From contig CAAGGF010000018.1 in the NCBI GenBank assembly GCA_900769325.1, forward strand, positions 1-64,000: a stretch of DNA of 64,000 nucleotides. The letters run 5' to 3'. Positions 25,321-34,819 of the stretch are shown piece by piece (position 1 is the stretch's first letter; each line of letters starts with the position of its first letter). The notes beneath the pieces were generated by a model, which was given only the letters and a program-made list of their open reading frames with translations, was not told the origin of the DNA and did not search any database. Both the position numbers and the translations under genes were made by a program. Source of the stretch: Spirochaetia bacterium (GTDB taxonomy: Bacteria; Spirochaetota; Spirochaetia; Treponematales; Treponemataceae).

Positions 25321-26043
25321 ATGAATATGAAAAGACATATTTTTCTCACTTCATTTTGTATTCTCTTTTTACACTTTAATATTCATGCAGAATTTAAAAT
25401 TTCAGATTCTTACGATTACAATAATCTAGTTCTTTCGATAAATAAAGTTTCGGAACCTGAAATAACCGAAGATGCAATAATATTTACTCAGGAAAACATC
25501 TACCGCGTTGCAGGACTTTGCTTTGATTTTGAAGATTTTAAAACGATTCACCCGTATCAGATAAGAAAATCAGAAGACATCGATGGAAAAGTTACAAATT
25601 CGATAATGTTCTTTGTCCTTGAAAAACCTGAAAACATCGAAAATATTGCTTACAAAGTAATTCTCGACGGACTGTGGACTGTAGACCCGACAAATAAAAA
25701 TACAGTATACGATTCGCGCACAGGACTTACGCTTTCTACGCTTTCGATTCCCAAAAAAGAGACAAATTTAACAGAATACAAAAAAGACGACAGAATTCGT
25801 TTTGTCTATAACGGAGAACCGGGTCAAACTGTGCGACTTGCAGGAAATTTCACAAACTGGGATTCATGGATATACACTTTAGAAGAAAAGCGCCCTGGAT
25901 TTTACGAATTAAGCCTTCACCTCCCGGAAGGAACTTACTATTACAACTATTATTCGGGATTTACATCGTTCCAGGACAAAACAAACCCCGAAAAAGTTTA
26001 CACCGACGACGGAAGAGTTCTTTCAGTGATAAAAGTTCAATAA
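25321..26043 (+). CDS. Secreted protein with C-terminal CBM48/AMPK-type glycan-binding-like domain
   Basis: A 240-residue exported protein. The signal peptide (MKRHIFLTSFCILF onward) ends near NIHA. The middle 100 residues are beta-rich and unrecognised. The C-terminal 80 (about 160-240) match the AMPK-beta/CBM48 pattern: VRLAGNFTNWDSW, then the FYELSLHLPEGTYYYNYYSG hairpin. Such domains bind glycogen or starch-like glycans in the cytoplasm, but here the protein is exported, so its ligand is unclear. I favour the ATG at 25321 with AAGGA upstream; 25327 is also possible and 25291 is unlikely. Confidence 0.72.
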   Translation: MNMKRHIFLTSFCILFLHFNIHAEFKISDSYDYNNLVLSINKVSEPEITEDAIIFTQENIYRVAGLCFDFEDFKTIHPYQIRKSEDIDGKVTNSIMFFVLEKPENIENIAYKVILDGLWTVDPTNKNTVYDSRTGLTLSTLSIPKKETNLTEYKKDDRIRFVYNGEPGQTVRLAGNFTNWDSWIYTLEEKRPGFYELSLHLPEGTYYYNYYSGFTSFQDKTNPEKVYTDDGRVLSVIKVQ

Positions 26044-26071
26044 ATTCTCTTAAATTTAAAATTATCTAGAA

Positions 26072-27436
26072 CTAAAACATTGAACCGAGTTTACTCATGT
26101 CGAAATTTCCGCCGCCTAACTGGCTCATGAGTTTTCCCTGAAGGCCTTTATTGCGGGAAAGTTTTTTCATTGCAAGTTTTGTTTTTTCAAACTGCTTTAT
26201 CAATTTATTAACCTCGGCAACAGAAGTTCCAGAGCCTTTTGCAATTCTTTTACGGCGGCTAGGTCCGATTATCAAATGATTCTGCCTTTCTTTTTTTGTC
26301 ATTGAAAGAATTATGGCTTCCTGTTTTTTCATTCCAGAAGTATCGAGTTCGCGGTTTCCAAGCTGAGCCTGCATTCCCGGAATCATTTCTACAAGAGACT
26401 GAACTGAACCCATTTTCTTTACCTGCTGAAATTGAAGAAGCATATCTTCTAGCGTGAACTCATTTCTTGCCATTTTACGCTGAAGTTTTTCTGCTTCTTC
26501 CTGATTTACAGTTTCCTGTGCTTTTTCTACAAGAGAAACGACATCGCCCATTCCCAAAATTCGTCCGGCAATTCTGTTTGGATGGAACGGTTCAAAATCT
26601 TCTGTTTTTTCTCCTGTACCGATAAACAAAATCGGCTTTCCCGTAATCGTTTTTAAAGAAAGAGCAGCACCTCCGCGCGCATCAGAATCAAATTTTGTTA
26701 AGATAATGCCGGAAATTTCAAGCTGCTCGTCAAAAGTTTTTGCAATGTCCACAGCATTCTGACCTGTCATGGAATCTGCAACGAGAAGAGTTTCATCCGG
26801 TTTTACAGATTTTTTGATTTTTACAAGTTCTGCCATCATTTCTTCATCGATTTGAAGGCGGCCGGCAGTATCGATAATCAGAGTGTCAAACTGATTCTTT
26901 TTTGCATAAAAAAGCGCTTCTTCTGCATTTTTTACGGCATCTTTTGAATTTTCTTTAAAGACAGGAACACCGATTTTTTCACCTAAAACTGAAAGTTGTT
27001 CTACTGCCGCAGGACGAACTAAATCACACGCTGCAAGAACCGGGCGTCGGCCTTCTTTTTTTAATTTTGCTGCAAGTTTAGAAGATGCAGTAGTTTTTCC
27101 GGAACCTTGAAGACCAATCATCAAAATTACAGAAGTTGTATCAGGTCCTTTAAGATGAAGATCCTGTTTTGAATCCCCAAGCATTGAAACGATTTTGTCA
27201 TGAACGATTTTTACAAACTGTTGACCTGGATTTACAGATTTTAAAACTTTTTCGCCCTTTGCCTCTTCTATCGTGCTGTTTACAAAACGCCTTACGACGC
27301 GAAGATTTACATCGGCTTCAAGAAGAGCCATTTTAATTTCTTCTACGGCATCTTCAATATTTTTTTCAGAGATTTTTGATTTTCCGCTTATAGAACGAAC
27401 AATATTGCTGAATGTATCTGTCAATTTTTCAAGCAT
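26072..27436 (-). CDS. ffh: Signal recognition particle GTPase
   Basis: A 454-residue Ffh/SRP54. It binds signal sequences and SRP RNA and delivers ribosomes to FtsY. The N domain is residues 1-90. The GTPase has the P-loop GLQGSGKTT (108-116), DTAGR and TKFDSDARGG. The M domain carries the usual RNA-binding pattern near the C-terminus (SMTKKERQNHLIIGPSRRKRIA), and the protein ends with a Gly/Met-rich tail. The length is normal. AAGGTG lies before the ATG. It is 12 nt after gpsA, in a probable ndk-gpsA-ffh unit. The SRP RNA gene was not found in the window. Confidence 0.97.
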   Translation of the reverse strand: MLEKLTDTFSNIVRSISGKSKISEKNIEDAVEEIKMALLEADVNLRVVRRFVNSTIEEAKGEKVLKSVNPGQQFVKIVHDKIVSMLGDSKQDLHLKGPDTTSVILMIGLQGSGKTTASSKLAAKLKKEGRRPVLAACDLVRPAAVEQLSVLGEKIGVPVFKENSKDAVKNAEEALFYAKKNQFDTLIIDTAGRLQIDEEMMAELVKIKKSVKPDETLLVADSMTGQNAVDIAKTFDEQLEISGIILTKFDSDARGGAALSLKTITGKPILFIGTGEKTEDFEPFHPNRIAGRILGMGDVVSLVEKAQETVNQEEAEKLQRKMARNEFTLEDMLLQFQQVKKMGSVQSLVEMIPGMQAQLGNRELDTSGMKKQEAIILSMTKKERQNHLIIGPSRRKRIAKGSGTSVAEVNKLIKQFEKTKLAMKKLSRNKGLQGKLMSQLGGGNFDMSKLGSMF

Positions 27437-27448
27437 TTTTTCACCTTT

Positions 27449-28516
27449 TTACATTGAATAATTTCCGAATTTGATTAAAAGCTCATCAAGGAATTCCAAA
27501 GGTCTTATTTCTTTATTTAGAATTCTATAAAGACCGTCACAAATTGTAAGTTTCAGGCCTTTTTTTTCTGCGATTTGATGAATGTATTTACAGGCAATTG
27601 CACCTTCTGACAAATAGCCTAATTTTCCGATATTCTGAATTAAATCATCGAGATTACTAAATTTTGAAAGAATGTCGGTTTTTATTATATCCTGCCCAAA
27701 ACGCCTGTTTCTTCCGAATTTACTTTTACAGGTAACATCTAAATCGCCTACACCAGAGATTGAAGTAAAAGTTTCAGGATGAGTTGCACCCATTGCCATT
27801 CCAAGAGTTTGAATTTCGTTTAAACCGGCAGCAAAAAGGAAACTTTCTGTGTTATCACCAAAGATTTTTGATGTTTCTGCGATTGCATCGAGAGCGCCAT
27901 AAACAACAGCGACAACATTTTTTGCAGCGGCACAAATCTGAACACCGATTACATCAAAACTTGAAAATGGCATTATTCCAGGAACTTTTAATAATTCACG
28001 AACCTTGATAGAATTTTTTGGATTTTCACACGCGCAAATTAAACCTGTAAGTTTTCCCATGGCAACTTCTTCAGCGTGGCTAGGACCTGCAACATAAACC
28101 GTGCAGCCTTTATAAATTTCTGGAAGTTCATTTTCTATTGTTTCAAGGACAAGTTTTGGACCTGAACTAGAAGGAACAAAACCTTTTGTCAAAGCAACGA
28201 TTACTGTAGAACCGTCTGTAATTCCTTTTACATTTGCAATTTTTTTGATTGTATCTGCAAGATAAAGTGAAGGAGATGCAACAATTATAAATTCTTTATC
28301 TTCAGCAACTTCGATAATATCATTAGAAACAGTAAGATTTTCAGAAAGTTTGTAGCCAGGCAAATACCTTTTGTTTTCATGTTCGTTGTTAACCGAATCT
28401 TTTACTTCCGGTTCAAGCGCCCACATAGAAACTTTATTTCCACCATTAGCTAAAGCCTGAGCAAGACCTGTTCCCCATGCACCACCGCCGAGAACTCCAA
28501 TAGATTTAGGATTCAT
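27449..28516 (-). CDS. gpsA: NAD(P)-dependent glycerol-3-phosphate dehydrogenase
   Basis: A 355-residue GpsA reducing dihydroxyacetone phosphate to sn-glycerol 3-phosphate for phospholipid synthesis. The Rossmann motif GGGAWGTGLAQALA starts at residue 10. AALTKGF-type and YVAGPSHAEEVA regions follow. The catalytic-lysine region AAKNVVAVVYG and substrate residues in SGVGDLDVTCKSKFGRN are intact. The ATG at 28516 is favoured by an AAGGTG ribosome site; 28549 would add 11 unrelated residues. It is a little longer than the usual 330-340 residues. It lies between ndk and ffh, probably in one transcript. Confidence 0.95.
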   Translation of the reverse strand: MNPKSIGVLGGGAWGTGLAQALANGGNKVSMWALEPEVKDSVNNEHENKRYLPGYKLSENLTVSNDIIEVAEDKEFIIVASPSLYLADTIKKIANVKGITDGSTVIVALTKGFVPSSSGPKLVLETIENELPEIYKGCTVYVAGPSHAEEVAMGKLTGLICACENPKNSIKVRELLKVPGIMPFSSFDVIGVQICAAAKNVVAVVYGALDAIAETSKIFGDNTESFLFAAGLNEIQTLGMAMGATHPETFTSISGVGDLDVTCKSKFGRNRRFGQDIIKTDILSKFSNLDDLIQNIGKLGYLSEGAIACKYIHQIAEKKGLKLTICDGLYRILNKEIRPLEFLDELLIKFGNYSM

Positions 28517-28575
28517 AAAAACACCTTCTTTTAAATGAAAGGCTATCAAATTATATAAAATGACAGCCCTTTTTA

Positions 28576-29019
28576 TTATATCCAGGAAGAAAGATTATCT
28601 TCCCAATCGATTAATTCGTTTTCTTTGAAGAAAAGAGAGATTTCGCGTTCTGCACTGATATCGCTGTCGGAAGCGTGGATGATATTTACATTAGTGTGCA
28701 TTCCGTAATCGCCGCGAATTGTTCCGGGAACCATATCACAGGCTTTTGTAGGACCTGCAAGTTTTCTTACAAGATTTACGCAGTCATCACCCTGCCAGAC
28801 CATTGCAACTACAGGAGCGGAAGTAATATATGAAGTTAATTCTGAAAAAAAAGGTTTTTCTTTGTGTTCTTCATAATGCTTTGACGCAAGAGCGTTGTCA
28901 ATCTGCATTAATTTTAAACCGATAAGTTTAAGTCCTTTTTTCTCAAATCTTGAAATGATTTCACCAACCAGCCGGCGATTCAATACACCTGGCTTTAACA
29001 TTGTAAAAGTTCTACTCAT
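28576..29019 (-). CDS. ndk: Nucleoside diphosphate kinase
   Basis: A 147-residue Ndk that balances NTP pools by phosphotransfer through a histidine. The catalytic NIIHASDS places H115. TFTMLKPGVL at the start and LAGPTKACDMVPGTIRGDYG are typical. The family motif RNIIHGSD is altered to VNIIHASD. No Shine-Dalgarno precedes the ATG, which lies 8 nt after a perfect TATAAT box, so the mRNA is predicted to be leaderless. It heads the ndk-gpsA-ffh unit. Confidence 0.96.
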   Translation of the reverse strand: MSRTFTMLKPGVLNRRLVGEIISRFEKKGLKLIGLKLMQIDNALASKHYEEHKEKPFFSELTSYITSAPVVAMVWQGDDCVNLVRKLAGPTKACDMVPGTIRGDYGMHTNVNIIHASDSDISAEREISLFFKENELIDWEDNLSSWI

Positions 29020-29027
29020 AATTTGAA

Positions 29028-29056
29028 ATTATATCTTATAAACGATGTTATTTCAA
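29028..29056 (-). promoter_or_regulatory. ndk promoter, leaderless arrangement
   Basis: TTGAAA (29051-29056), 17 bp spacer and TATAAT (29028-29033), with 8 nt to the ATG at 29019. Confidence 0.65.
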
Positions 29057-29072
29057 TTAAATTTACAATTGT

Positions 29073-29933
29073 TTAAGAACGAGAAGATTTTTCAAGTGCA
29101 TTTTTTACTTCCTGAATCACAGAATCAGGAGTCGATGCACCGGCTGTAATACCGACTGTTTTTAAATTAAAAAATTCACTTTTTATTTCGGAAGAATCTT
29201 CTATTAAATCTGCATTTTTACAAATTTTTTTTGCAGTTTCAAGAAGGCGTTTTGTATTTGCAGATTTTTTCCCGCCGACAACAAGAATTCCGTCAACTTT
29301 TTCACAGAGTTTATAAAGCGAATCCTGCCGTTCTTTTGTCGCAGGACAAATCGTGTTCAAAATTTTTAAATTTTTATTTTTTTCAGAAAGAATTCGGGCA
29401 ATTTTTTCAAACTCACCGGGAGAAAAAGTCGTCTGACTTAAAAGAACTGCATTTTCACCTTCTTCTGAAAATGAAAAATTCAGTGCATCAGAAACATTTT
29501 CAACAAGATTGAAATCATCCCCTGCATAACCTTGAATTCCTGTTACTTCGCCGTGATTTTTGTCGCCTGCAAGAATGATTTTAAAGCCTTTTTTAGAAAA
29601 TTTTTCTGCATTTTTCTGACTTGCAACAACTCTTGGACAAGTTGCATTTATAACCGTACAATTTTTTTCTTCAAGAATTTTTAAAACTTCAGGGGAAACT
29701 CCATGTGCCCTTATAATCACAACAGAAGAATCTTCTGCATTTTTAAAATCATTTTCAGAAAGAATTTTTAAACCTTTTTTCTTTAAAGCATTCAAGGCAT
29801 TCTCATTGTGAATCAAAGGTCCAAGCGAATAAACATTTTTTCCATTAAATTTTTCAAGTGCATTTTCAGCCTTTTCCATTGCACAACGAACGCCCATGCA
29901 ATAACCTAAAATATCTGCAAGAATCACTTTCAT
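29073..29933 (-). CDS. ispH: 4-hydroxy-3-methylbut-2-enyl diphosphate reductase
   Basis: A 286-residue IspH, the last step of the MEP isoprenoid pathway, producing IPP and DMAPP. The three iron-sulfur cysteines are C12 (GYCMGVRCA), C99 (NATCPRV) and C196 (TICPATKERQ). Substrate histidines are in LIHNE (H42), RAHGV (H77) and KNHGEV (H127). The length is normal for the short bacterial form. AGGA lies 7 nt before the ATG. It is a single gene, divergent from thrS. Confidence 0.96.
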   Translation of the reverse strand: MKVILADILGYCMGVRCAMEKAENALEKFNGKNVYSLGPLIHNENALNALKKKGLKILSENDFKNAEDSSVVIIRAHGVSPEVLKILEEKNCTVINATCPRVVASQKNAEKFSKKGFKIILAGDKNHGEVTGIQGYAGDDFNLVENVSDALNFSFSEEGENAVLLSQTTFSPGEFEKIARILSEKNKNLKILNTICPATKERQDSLYKLCEKVDGILVVGGKKSANTKRLLETAKKICKNADLIEDSSEIKSEFFNLKTVGITAGASTPDSVIQEVKNALEKSSRS

Positions 29934-30094
29934 AACAAAATCCTAAAAAAATCAACTGCCTTCTTCATAAAATTCTCCGTTATTTTATAGATAAAAAATG
30001 TTTCATATTTATTCTAGCATTTAATCTAAAATTTTAAAATATTTATCAATTTTTTTTAATTTTTTTTCCAAAAAAAACAATAGTTTTCGTGCCC

Positions 30095-30123
30095 TTGAAT
30101 ATTCTTTTTTCGAATACTATAAT
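30095..30123 (+). promoter_or_regulatory. thrS promoter
   Basis: TTGAAT (30095-30100), 17 bp spacer, perfect TATAAT (30118-30123). The predicted leader of about 70 nt ends in a normal GGAG ribosome site before the ATG at 30201. The remainder of 29934-30094 is AT-rich with no gene. Confidence 0.75.
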
Positions 30124-30200
30124 CGAATGAACACAGAGATAAAATCTAATAAAATATTTCCCTGTATTATAGAAAAATTTGTCAATTTGGAGATACTAAA

Positions 30201-31952
30201 ATGGAAAACGAAAAACTACAGACAATCCGTCACTCGTGTGCACATGTTATGGCAGAAGCAATACTTCACTTATATCCGGGGACAAAAATTGCAATCGGAC
30301 CTAGCATTGATAACGGTTTTTACTACGATTTTGATTTTCCACAGGACACCAAATTCACAGAAAACGATTTTCCAAAAGTAGAAAAAGAAATGCGCAAAAT
30401 TCTTTCAGGAAACCACGAGTTTATAAGAAAAGAAGTTTCAAAAGAAGAAGCACTAAAAATCTTTCAGGACCAGCCGTATAAAATCGAACTTATAAACGAC
30501 CTTCCAGAAAACGAAACAATTTCAACTTACCAGCAGGACGATTATCTTGATTTATGCCGTGGTCCTCATGTTTCATCTACAAAAGAAATCAACGGTCAAG
30601 CCTTTAAACTTTCAAAAATCGCAGGAGCATACTGGAGGGGTGACTCTAATAGACCTATGCTTACACGCATTTACGCATTCTGTTTTGAAAAACCGAACGA
30701 ATTAAAAGATTACCTTACGATGCTTCAGGAAGCAGAAAAACGAGACCACAGAAAAATCGGTGTAGAAATGGATTTATTCCACCTCGACCCCGAAGATCCT
30801 GGTCAGATTTTCTGGCATCCAAACGGCTGGGCAATTTACACGACAATTCAGGACTATATGCGAAAACAGGTAAAACGAGACGGTTATCTTGAAGTAAATA
30901 CACCTGCAATTATGCCACGCTCTCTCTGGGAAAAATCAGGACACTGGGAACATTACCAGAAAAATATGTTCATAACAGAATCTGAAAAAAGGCTTTTTGC
31001 CATAAAACCAATGAACTGTCCGGGTGCACTTGAGATTTTTAAAAGCCGTCTAAGATCATACAAAGACCTTCCGCTTCGACTTGCAGAATTCGGGCACGAT
31101 GTAAGAAACGAACCAAGCGGAACTCTTCACGGAATCATGCGCGTAAGGGGATTTGTTCAGGACGATGCACACATCATTTGTACAGAAGAACAGGTTGCAC
31201 AGGAAGTTTCAAGATTCTGCAAACTCCTTAAAAAAGTTTACCACGACTTCGGATTTGACAATCTTGTAGTAAAATTTTCAACAATGCCGGAAGACCATGT
31301 AGGAGATATTGAAACATGGCAAAGAGCAGAAAAAGCACTTTCAGATGCCTGTCATGAAGCAGGACTTGAATACGAAGTTCAGCCTGGCGAAGGGGCATTC
31401 TACGGTCCAAAACTGGAATTCAAACTATACGACTGTCTCGGACGCGAATGGCAGTGCGGAACAATTCAGGCAGATTTTCAGCTTCCATCACAAGAGCGAC
31501 TTGATGCAACATATATCGGTCAGGACAATCAGAAACATCACCCTGTAATGCTTCACCGGGCAATTTTAGGTTCACTTGAAAGATTCCTCGGAATTCTTAT
31601 CGAAAATTTTGCAGGTGCATTCCCGACATGGCTTTCTTTTGAGCAGGCTGCCGTAGTTCCTGTTTCAAACAATTTTGATGAATATGCAAAAAAAGTAAAC
31701 GACATTCTTCTTCAAAACGACATCAGGTCAAACGCTTACCTTTCAGATGACAACATGAGATCAAAAATTAAATTCATCACAAAAGAACATAAAACTCCGT
31801 ATATTCTTGTTGTCGGTGAAAACGAGCAGAACGAACAGACAGTTTCAGTAAGGTTCAGACAGTCAAGCGGACTTGAACAAAAAACATTCAAGATAGAAGA
31901 ATTCATTCAGTATGTAAAAGACAAGATTGAAAATCATGTAGTCGGAATCTAA
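30201..31952 (+). CDS. thrS: Threonyl-tRNA synthetase lacking the TGS domain
   Basis: A 583-residue ThrS, about 60 shorter than E. coli ThrS because the N-terminal TGS domain is absent. The protein opens directly in the editing domain, with [11 protein letters not shown] (H11 and H15 of the HxxxH motif), then [10 protein letters not shown] and the [11 protein letters not shown] motif. The class II core has [10 protein letters not shown] (zinc Cys), motif 2 [20 protein letters not shown], and [20 protein letters not shown] (motif 3). The anticodon-binding domain is the last 110 residues. GGAG precedes the ATG. TGS-less ThrS is known in some spirochaetes, so this is family variation rather than truncation. 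Confidence 0.96.
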   Translation: MENEKLQTIRHSCAHVMAEAILHLYPGTKIAIGPSIDNGFYYDFDFPQDTKFTENDFPKVEKEMRKILSGNHEFIRKEVSKEEALKIFQDQPYKIELINDLPENETISTYQQDDYLDLCRGPHVSSTKEINGQAFKLSKIAGAYWRGDSNRPMLTRIYAFCFEKPNELKDYLTMLQEAEKRDHRKIGVEMDLFHLDPEDPGQIFWHPNGWAIYTTIQDYMRKQVKRDGYLEVNTPAIMPRSLWEKSGHWEHYQKNMFITESEKRLFAIKPMNCPGALEIFKSRLRSYKDLPLRLAEFGHDVRNEPSGTLHGIMRVRGFVQDDAHIICTEEQVAQEVSRFCKLLKKVYHDFGFDNLVVKFSTMPEDHVGDIETWQRAEKALSDACHEAGLEYEVQPGEGAFYGPKLEFKLYDCLGREWQCGTIQADFQLPSQERLDATYIGQDNQKHHPVMLHRAILGSLERFLGILIENFAGAFPTWLSFEQAAVVPVSNNFDEYAKKVNDILLQNDIRSNAYLSDDNMRSKIKFITKEHKTPYILVVGENEQNEQTVSVRFRQSSGLEQKTFKIEEFIQYVKDKIENHVVGI

Positions 31953-31956
31953 AAAA

Positions 31957-32130
31957 ATGGAAGACGAAGAATATTACAGAATGATGAGAAATCAATATTC
32001 TCACCGTTCTGTAAAAAAAGTAAATCAAAATTTTCAATATACAAAATGGAACAATCATCAGGGAAAAGAAGATGCCCAAATGCTTCTTGAAAAAAAAGAA
32101 GAGGACGAAACTTTACAACCTGATGATTAA
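31957..32130 (+). CDS. Small ORF of 57 residues after thrS, hypothetical
   Basis: An open frame starting 4 nt after the thrS stop: MEDEEYYRMMRNQYSHRSVK, a polar middle (NQNFQYTKWNN), and an acidic end (EKKEEDETLQPDD). It fills the gap up to the convergent rnfB stop. There is no clear Shine-Dalgarno, so translation would depend on coupling with thrS, or start at the tandem ATGs at 31981. No homologue is recognised. It is reported because composition and reading-frame use look protein-like. Confidence 0.4.
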   Translation: MEDEEYYRMMRNQYSHRSVKKVNQNFQYTKWNNHQGKEDAQMLLEKKEEDETLQPDD

Positions 32131-32135
32131 TTTTT

Positions 32136-32948
32136 TTATTTTACAATATCCTGAAACAAATGCAAAACTTTATCAGGGCAGGCATTTATACATTCGCCGC
32201 AAGAATTGCATTTTGAATAATCGATTCTAGGAAGTCCAAGCGTCATGTCAATGCAGTCTTGAGGACATTTTTTTGCACAAAGTCCGCATTTAAAACATCC
32301 TGTGACGCAATCTTTTTTAATCTGCACTTTATTGTCGCTCAAACATGAACATAAAGGAACAGAACCTTTTAAATCTTTATCGATAATTTTGATAATCTTT
32401 TTTGGACAGACAGAAGCACATTTTCCGCATCCTACGCATTTTGAATAATCAACTTTTGGAAGACCGTTTTCATTCATGGAAATTGCATCAAAAGGACAGG
32501 CATTTACACAGTCACCGTAGCCTACACAGCCGAACGAACATTTTTTTGTTCCGTTGACAGCAAGATTTGCCGCTTTGCAAGATTTTACGCCGTTATAAAT
32601 TCCTTTAGAAAGAGCGTTTTCAAATGTTCCGTTACAGGCAATAAAAGCAACTTTCGGCTTTACTTCAACACCGTTAACCCCAAGAATTTCTGCAATTTTT
32701 GAAGCACATGAAGAACCTCCTGCAACACAACCGTCAGTCGGAGCCTCCCCTTTTACAACTGCTCCTGCAAAACTGTCACATCCTGCAAGCCCGCAGCCGC
32801 CGCAATTTGCACCGCTTAACGCCTCACGCACTTTCTGAACTTTCGGGTCTGTATCTACATGAAATATTTTCTTAAAAAGTCCAAGCAAAATTCCGAGCAC
32901 AAACGCAATGGAAACGGCACAAATAACTGTATATAAAATTAAATTCAT
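32136..32948 (-). CDS. rnfB: Rnf complex electron-transfer subunit B
   Basis: A 270-residue ferredoxin-like subunit bringing electrons into the Rnf ion pump. One N-terminal membrane helix (residues 2-24) is followed by the GANCGGCGLAGCDSFA cluster motif (about 48-63), which holds a [4Fe-4S]. Four further CxxCxxCxxxCP-type motifs follow: CVGYGDCVNACP, CVGCGKCASVCP, CFKCGLCAKKCP and CNSCGECINACP. The first of these has the second Cys replaced (CVGYGDC). It is the last gene of the operon, 17 nt after rnfA, and converges with the small ORF. Confidence 0.94.
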   Translation of the reverse strand: MNLILYTVICAVSIAFVLGILLGLFKKIFHVDTDPKVQKVREALSGANCGGCGLAGCDSFAGAVVKGEAPTDGCVAGGSSCASKIAEILGVNGVEVKPKVAFIACNGTFENALSKGIYNGVKSCKAANLAVNGTKKCSFGCVGYGDCVNACPFDAISMNENGLPKVDYSKCVGCGKCASVCPKKIIKIIDKDLKGSVPLCSCLSDNKVQIKKDCVTGCFKCGLCAKKCPQDCIDMTLGLPRIDYSKCNSCGECINACPDKVLHLFQDIVK

Positions 32949-32965
32949 CTTTTACCACCTTATTA

Positions 32966-33544
32966 TTATCCGATGAGACCTTTAAAACCTAAAAAAGCAA
33001 GACTTAAAAGACCGGCAGAAACATATAAAATCGGAGTTCCTTTAAATGATTCCGGGATTTTTGCAGTCTTCAGTCTGTTTCTTACGGCAGACATAATAAC
33101 CATACTCATCAAAAATCCCATCGCCGTTCCAAACGCATAAACGAGGCTCTGACCGTAATTAAAATTCTTTGAAATACAGTTAATCGTAACTCCAAGCACG
33201 GCACAGTTAGTCGTAATAAGAGCAAGATAAACACCCATAGAATTATAAAGACCGGGAGATTTCTTTTTTAAGAAAAATTCAACAAGCTGAACAAGAGAAG
33301 CGATTACAAGGATGAAAAAAAGAGTCTGAAGAAATTCAAGTCCGAGCGGAACCATTACAAATTTATACAGCGGCCATGTTACTGCAGTCGCAAGAATAAT
33401 AACAAAAGTAGTCGCAAGGGACATTCCGGTTGCTTTTTCAGTGTCATTTGTCATTCCGATAAAAGGACATATTGCAAGATACTGAATAAAAACAACATTA
33501 TCGACAATAGCTGCCTTCAAAAACAATTGTAAAGTTTCAATCAT
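32966..33544 (-). CDS. rnfA: Rnf complex membrane subunit A
   Basis: A 192-residue six-helix membrane protein homologous to RnfE/NqrD-E. It has CPFIGMTNDTEKATGMSLA near residues 26-44 and an ITTNCAVLG segment near 110, each with a conserved Cys in the membrane; in Rnf/Nqr such pairs ligate an intramembrane iron-sulfur centre. The ATG overlaps the rnfE stop by one base. The length is normal. Confidence 0.94.
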   Translation of the reverse strand: MIETLQLFLKAAIVDNVVFIQYLAICPFIGMTNDTEKATGMSLATTFVIILATAVTWPLYKFVMVPLGLEFLQTLFFILVIASLVQLVEFFLKKKSPGLYNSMGVYLALITTNCAVLGVTINCISKNFNYGQSLVYAFGTAMGFLMSMVIMSAVRNRLKTAKIPESFKGTPILYVSAGLLSLAFLGFKGLIG

Positions 33545-34197
33545 TATTCAGCCTCCACAGATTCTTTCTTTGCTTTATTTTTATCTGAAACAGATTTAAG
33601 ATGTTTTCCAAACTGTACGATTGCAGCAAGAAAACCGAACACCAAAAATCCACCCGGTGCACTGTTAAAAATTCCGATTCGGTATTCTTCTGGAATTACA
33701 GTAATTTTTAAAGCTGTTCCTGCCATTAAAGTTCCGCCGCCTAAAAGTTCCCGAATCATCGAAATAAAAACAAGCACAATCGTATAACCGATTCCCATTC
33801 CAAGTGCATCCAAAACCGAATTTCCGATATTGTTTTTTGAGGCAAATGCTTCAACACGGCCCATGATAATGCAGTTTACAACAATCAACGGAAGAAAAAC
33901 ACCGAGTGCAGAATAAAGGGATTCAACATAAGCCTGAAGCACAAGCTGAACTATTGTAGTAAAAGCCGCAATTACAATGATAAAAACAGGAAGCCTGATT
34001 GCCGAAGGAATCAAACGCCTGAAAATGCTGATTACGATTTCACTCATCAAAAGAACAAAAGTCATTCCAAGACCCATTCCAAGACCGTTAAAAATGCTTG
34101 TCGTAACTCCTAAAGAAGAACAAAGTCCGATATTCAGAACTAAAAGCGGATTTTCTTTTATAAAACCGTTAGTAAAAATTTTCAACTGTTTATTCAT
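33544..34197 (-). CDS. rnfE: Rnf complex membrane subunit E
   Basis: A 217-residue six-helix subunit. LVLNIGLCSSLGVTTSIFNG (18-37) and VVNCIIMGRVEAFA hold the conserved cysteines that pair with those of RnfA. The C-terminus is charged and cytoplasmic. It overlaps rnfG by 8 nt at its start and rnfA by 1 nt at its end, showing tight translational coupling. Confidence 0.94.
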   Translation of the reverse strand: MNKQLKIFTNGFIKENPLLVLNIGLCSSLGVTTSIFNGLGMGLGMTFVLLMSEIVISIFRRLIPSAIRLPVFIIVIAAFTTIVQLVLQAYVESLYSALGVFLPLIVVNCIIMGRVEAFASKNNIGNSVLDALGMGIGYTIVLVFISMIRELLGGGTLMAGTALKITVIPEEYRIGIFNSAPGGFLVFGFLAAIVQFGKHLKSVSDKNKAKKESVEAE

Positions 34198-34816
34198 TTA
34201 ACGCATCTCCAGATAGAAAAATATTTTTAGAAAAATATTTTAAAATACATTCTACGCCATAATTTACAAGTTCTCCTGCAGCATGGCTTGTAATCGTTGC
34301 CCCGGAAATAGAATCAAAATTGCTTCCTCCAGAAAATCCGTCTGAAGCATTTTTTCCTGCAAACTGACCGTAGAAAGTTTTCCCGGAAGGAAGAAGGAAA
34401 AGCGGGTCATTTGCCTTTAAACCGAATCCCGGAGAATCAGAAAGCTCAAGAAATTCCATTCCAGAAATAAGACCATCGGAATAAACGCCCACAATTATTT
34501 TTCCTTTGTCATAAGTAGGTCCTTGAACCTGAACAACAGCACCGATTGTGTTTCCGTCTTTTTTTGCAACATAAAAATCGCTTAAAGTAAATTTCTGGCT
34601 CTCACCTTTATCAAAATCGCTTATAAAATCAAAACTGTCTGCTTCAGGCATAACGGAAGCCATCGCTTTTTCTGCTTTTTGAATCTGATTTTCCTTGATT
34701 TTTGGAGATGTAAAATTATTTACGACGGCTAAAACAGTACATGAAGCAACTGCATAACAGACAAGAATCAAACCGAGTTTTACCATGTCCAAAAAAGAAT
34801 CTTTAGATTTTTCCAT
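34190..34816 (-). CDS. rnfG: Rnf complex FMN-binding subunit G
   Basis: A 208-residue subunit with one membrane helix (about 13-34) and an exported FMN-binding domain. The flavinylation motif SGATITS is at residues 171-177, with T174 the expected covalent FMN site. FLELSDSPGFGLKANDP is the usual family signature. The gene is 3 nt after rnfD. Covalent FMN attachment needs an ApbE transferase, which is not in this window. Confidence 0.95.
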   Translation of the reverse strand: MEKSKDSFLDMVKLGLILVCYAVASCTVLAVVNNFTSPKIKENQIQKAEKAMASVMPEADSFDFISDFDKGESQKFTLSDFYVAKKDGNTIGAVVQVQGPTYDKGKIIVGVYSDGLISGMEFLELSDSPGFGLKANDPLFLLPSGKTFYGQFAGKNASDGFSGGSNFDSISGATITSHAAGELVNYGVECILKYFSKNIFLSGDALNE

Positions 34817-34819
34817 AAA

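Noticed and set aside
30095..30200. T-box type leader for thrS
   Set aside because: The leader is only about 70 nt, with no T-box sequence and no terminator hairpin.
30127..30381. An ORF starting upstream of thrS in another frame
   Set aside because: It runs into thrS in a different frame and lacks a ribosome site; the region is better explained as the thrS leader.
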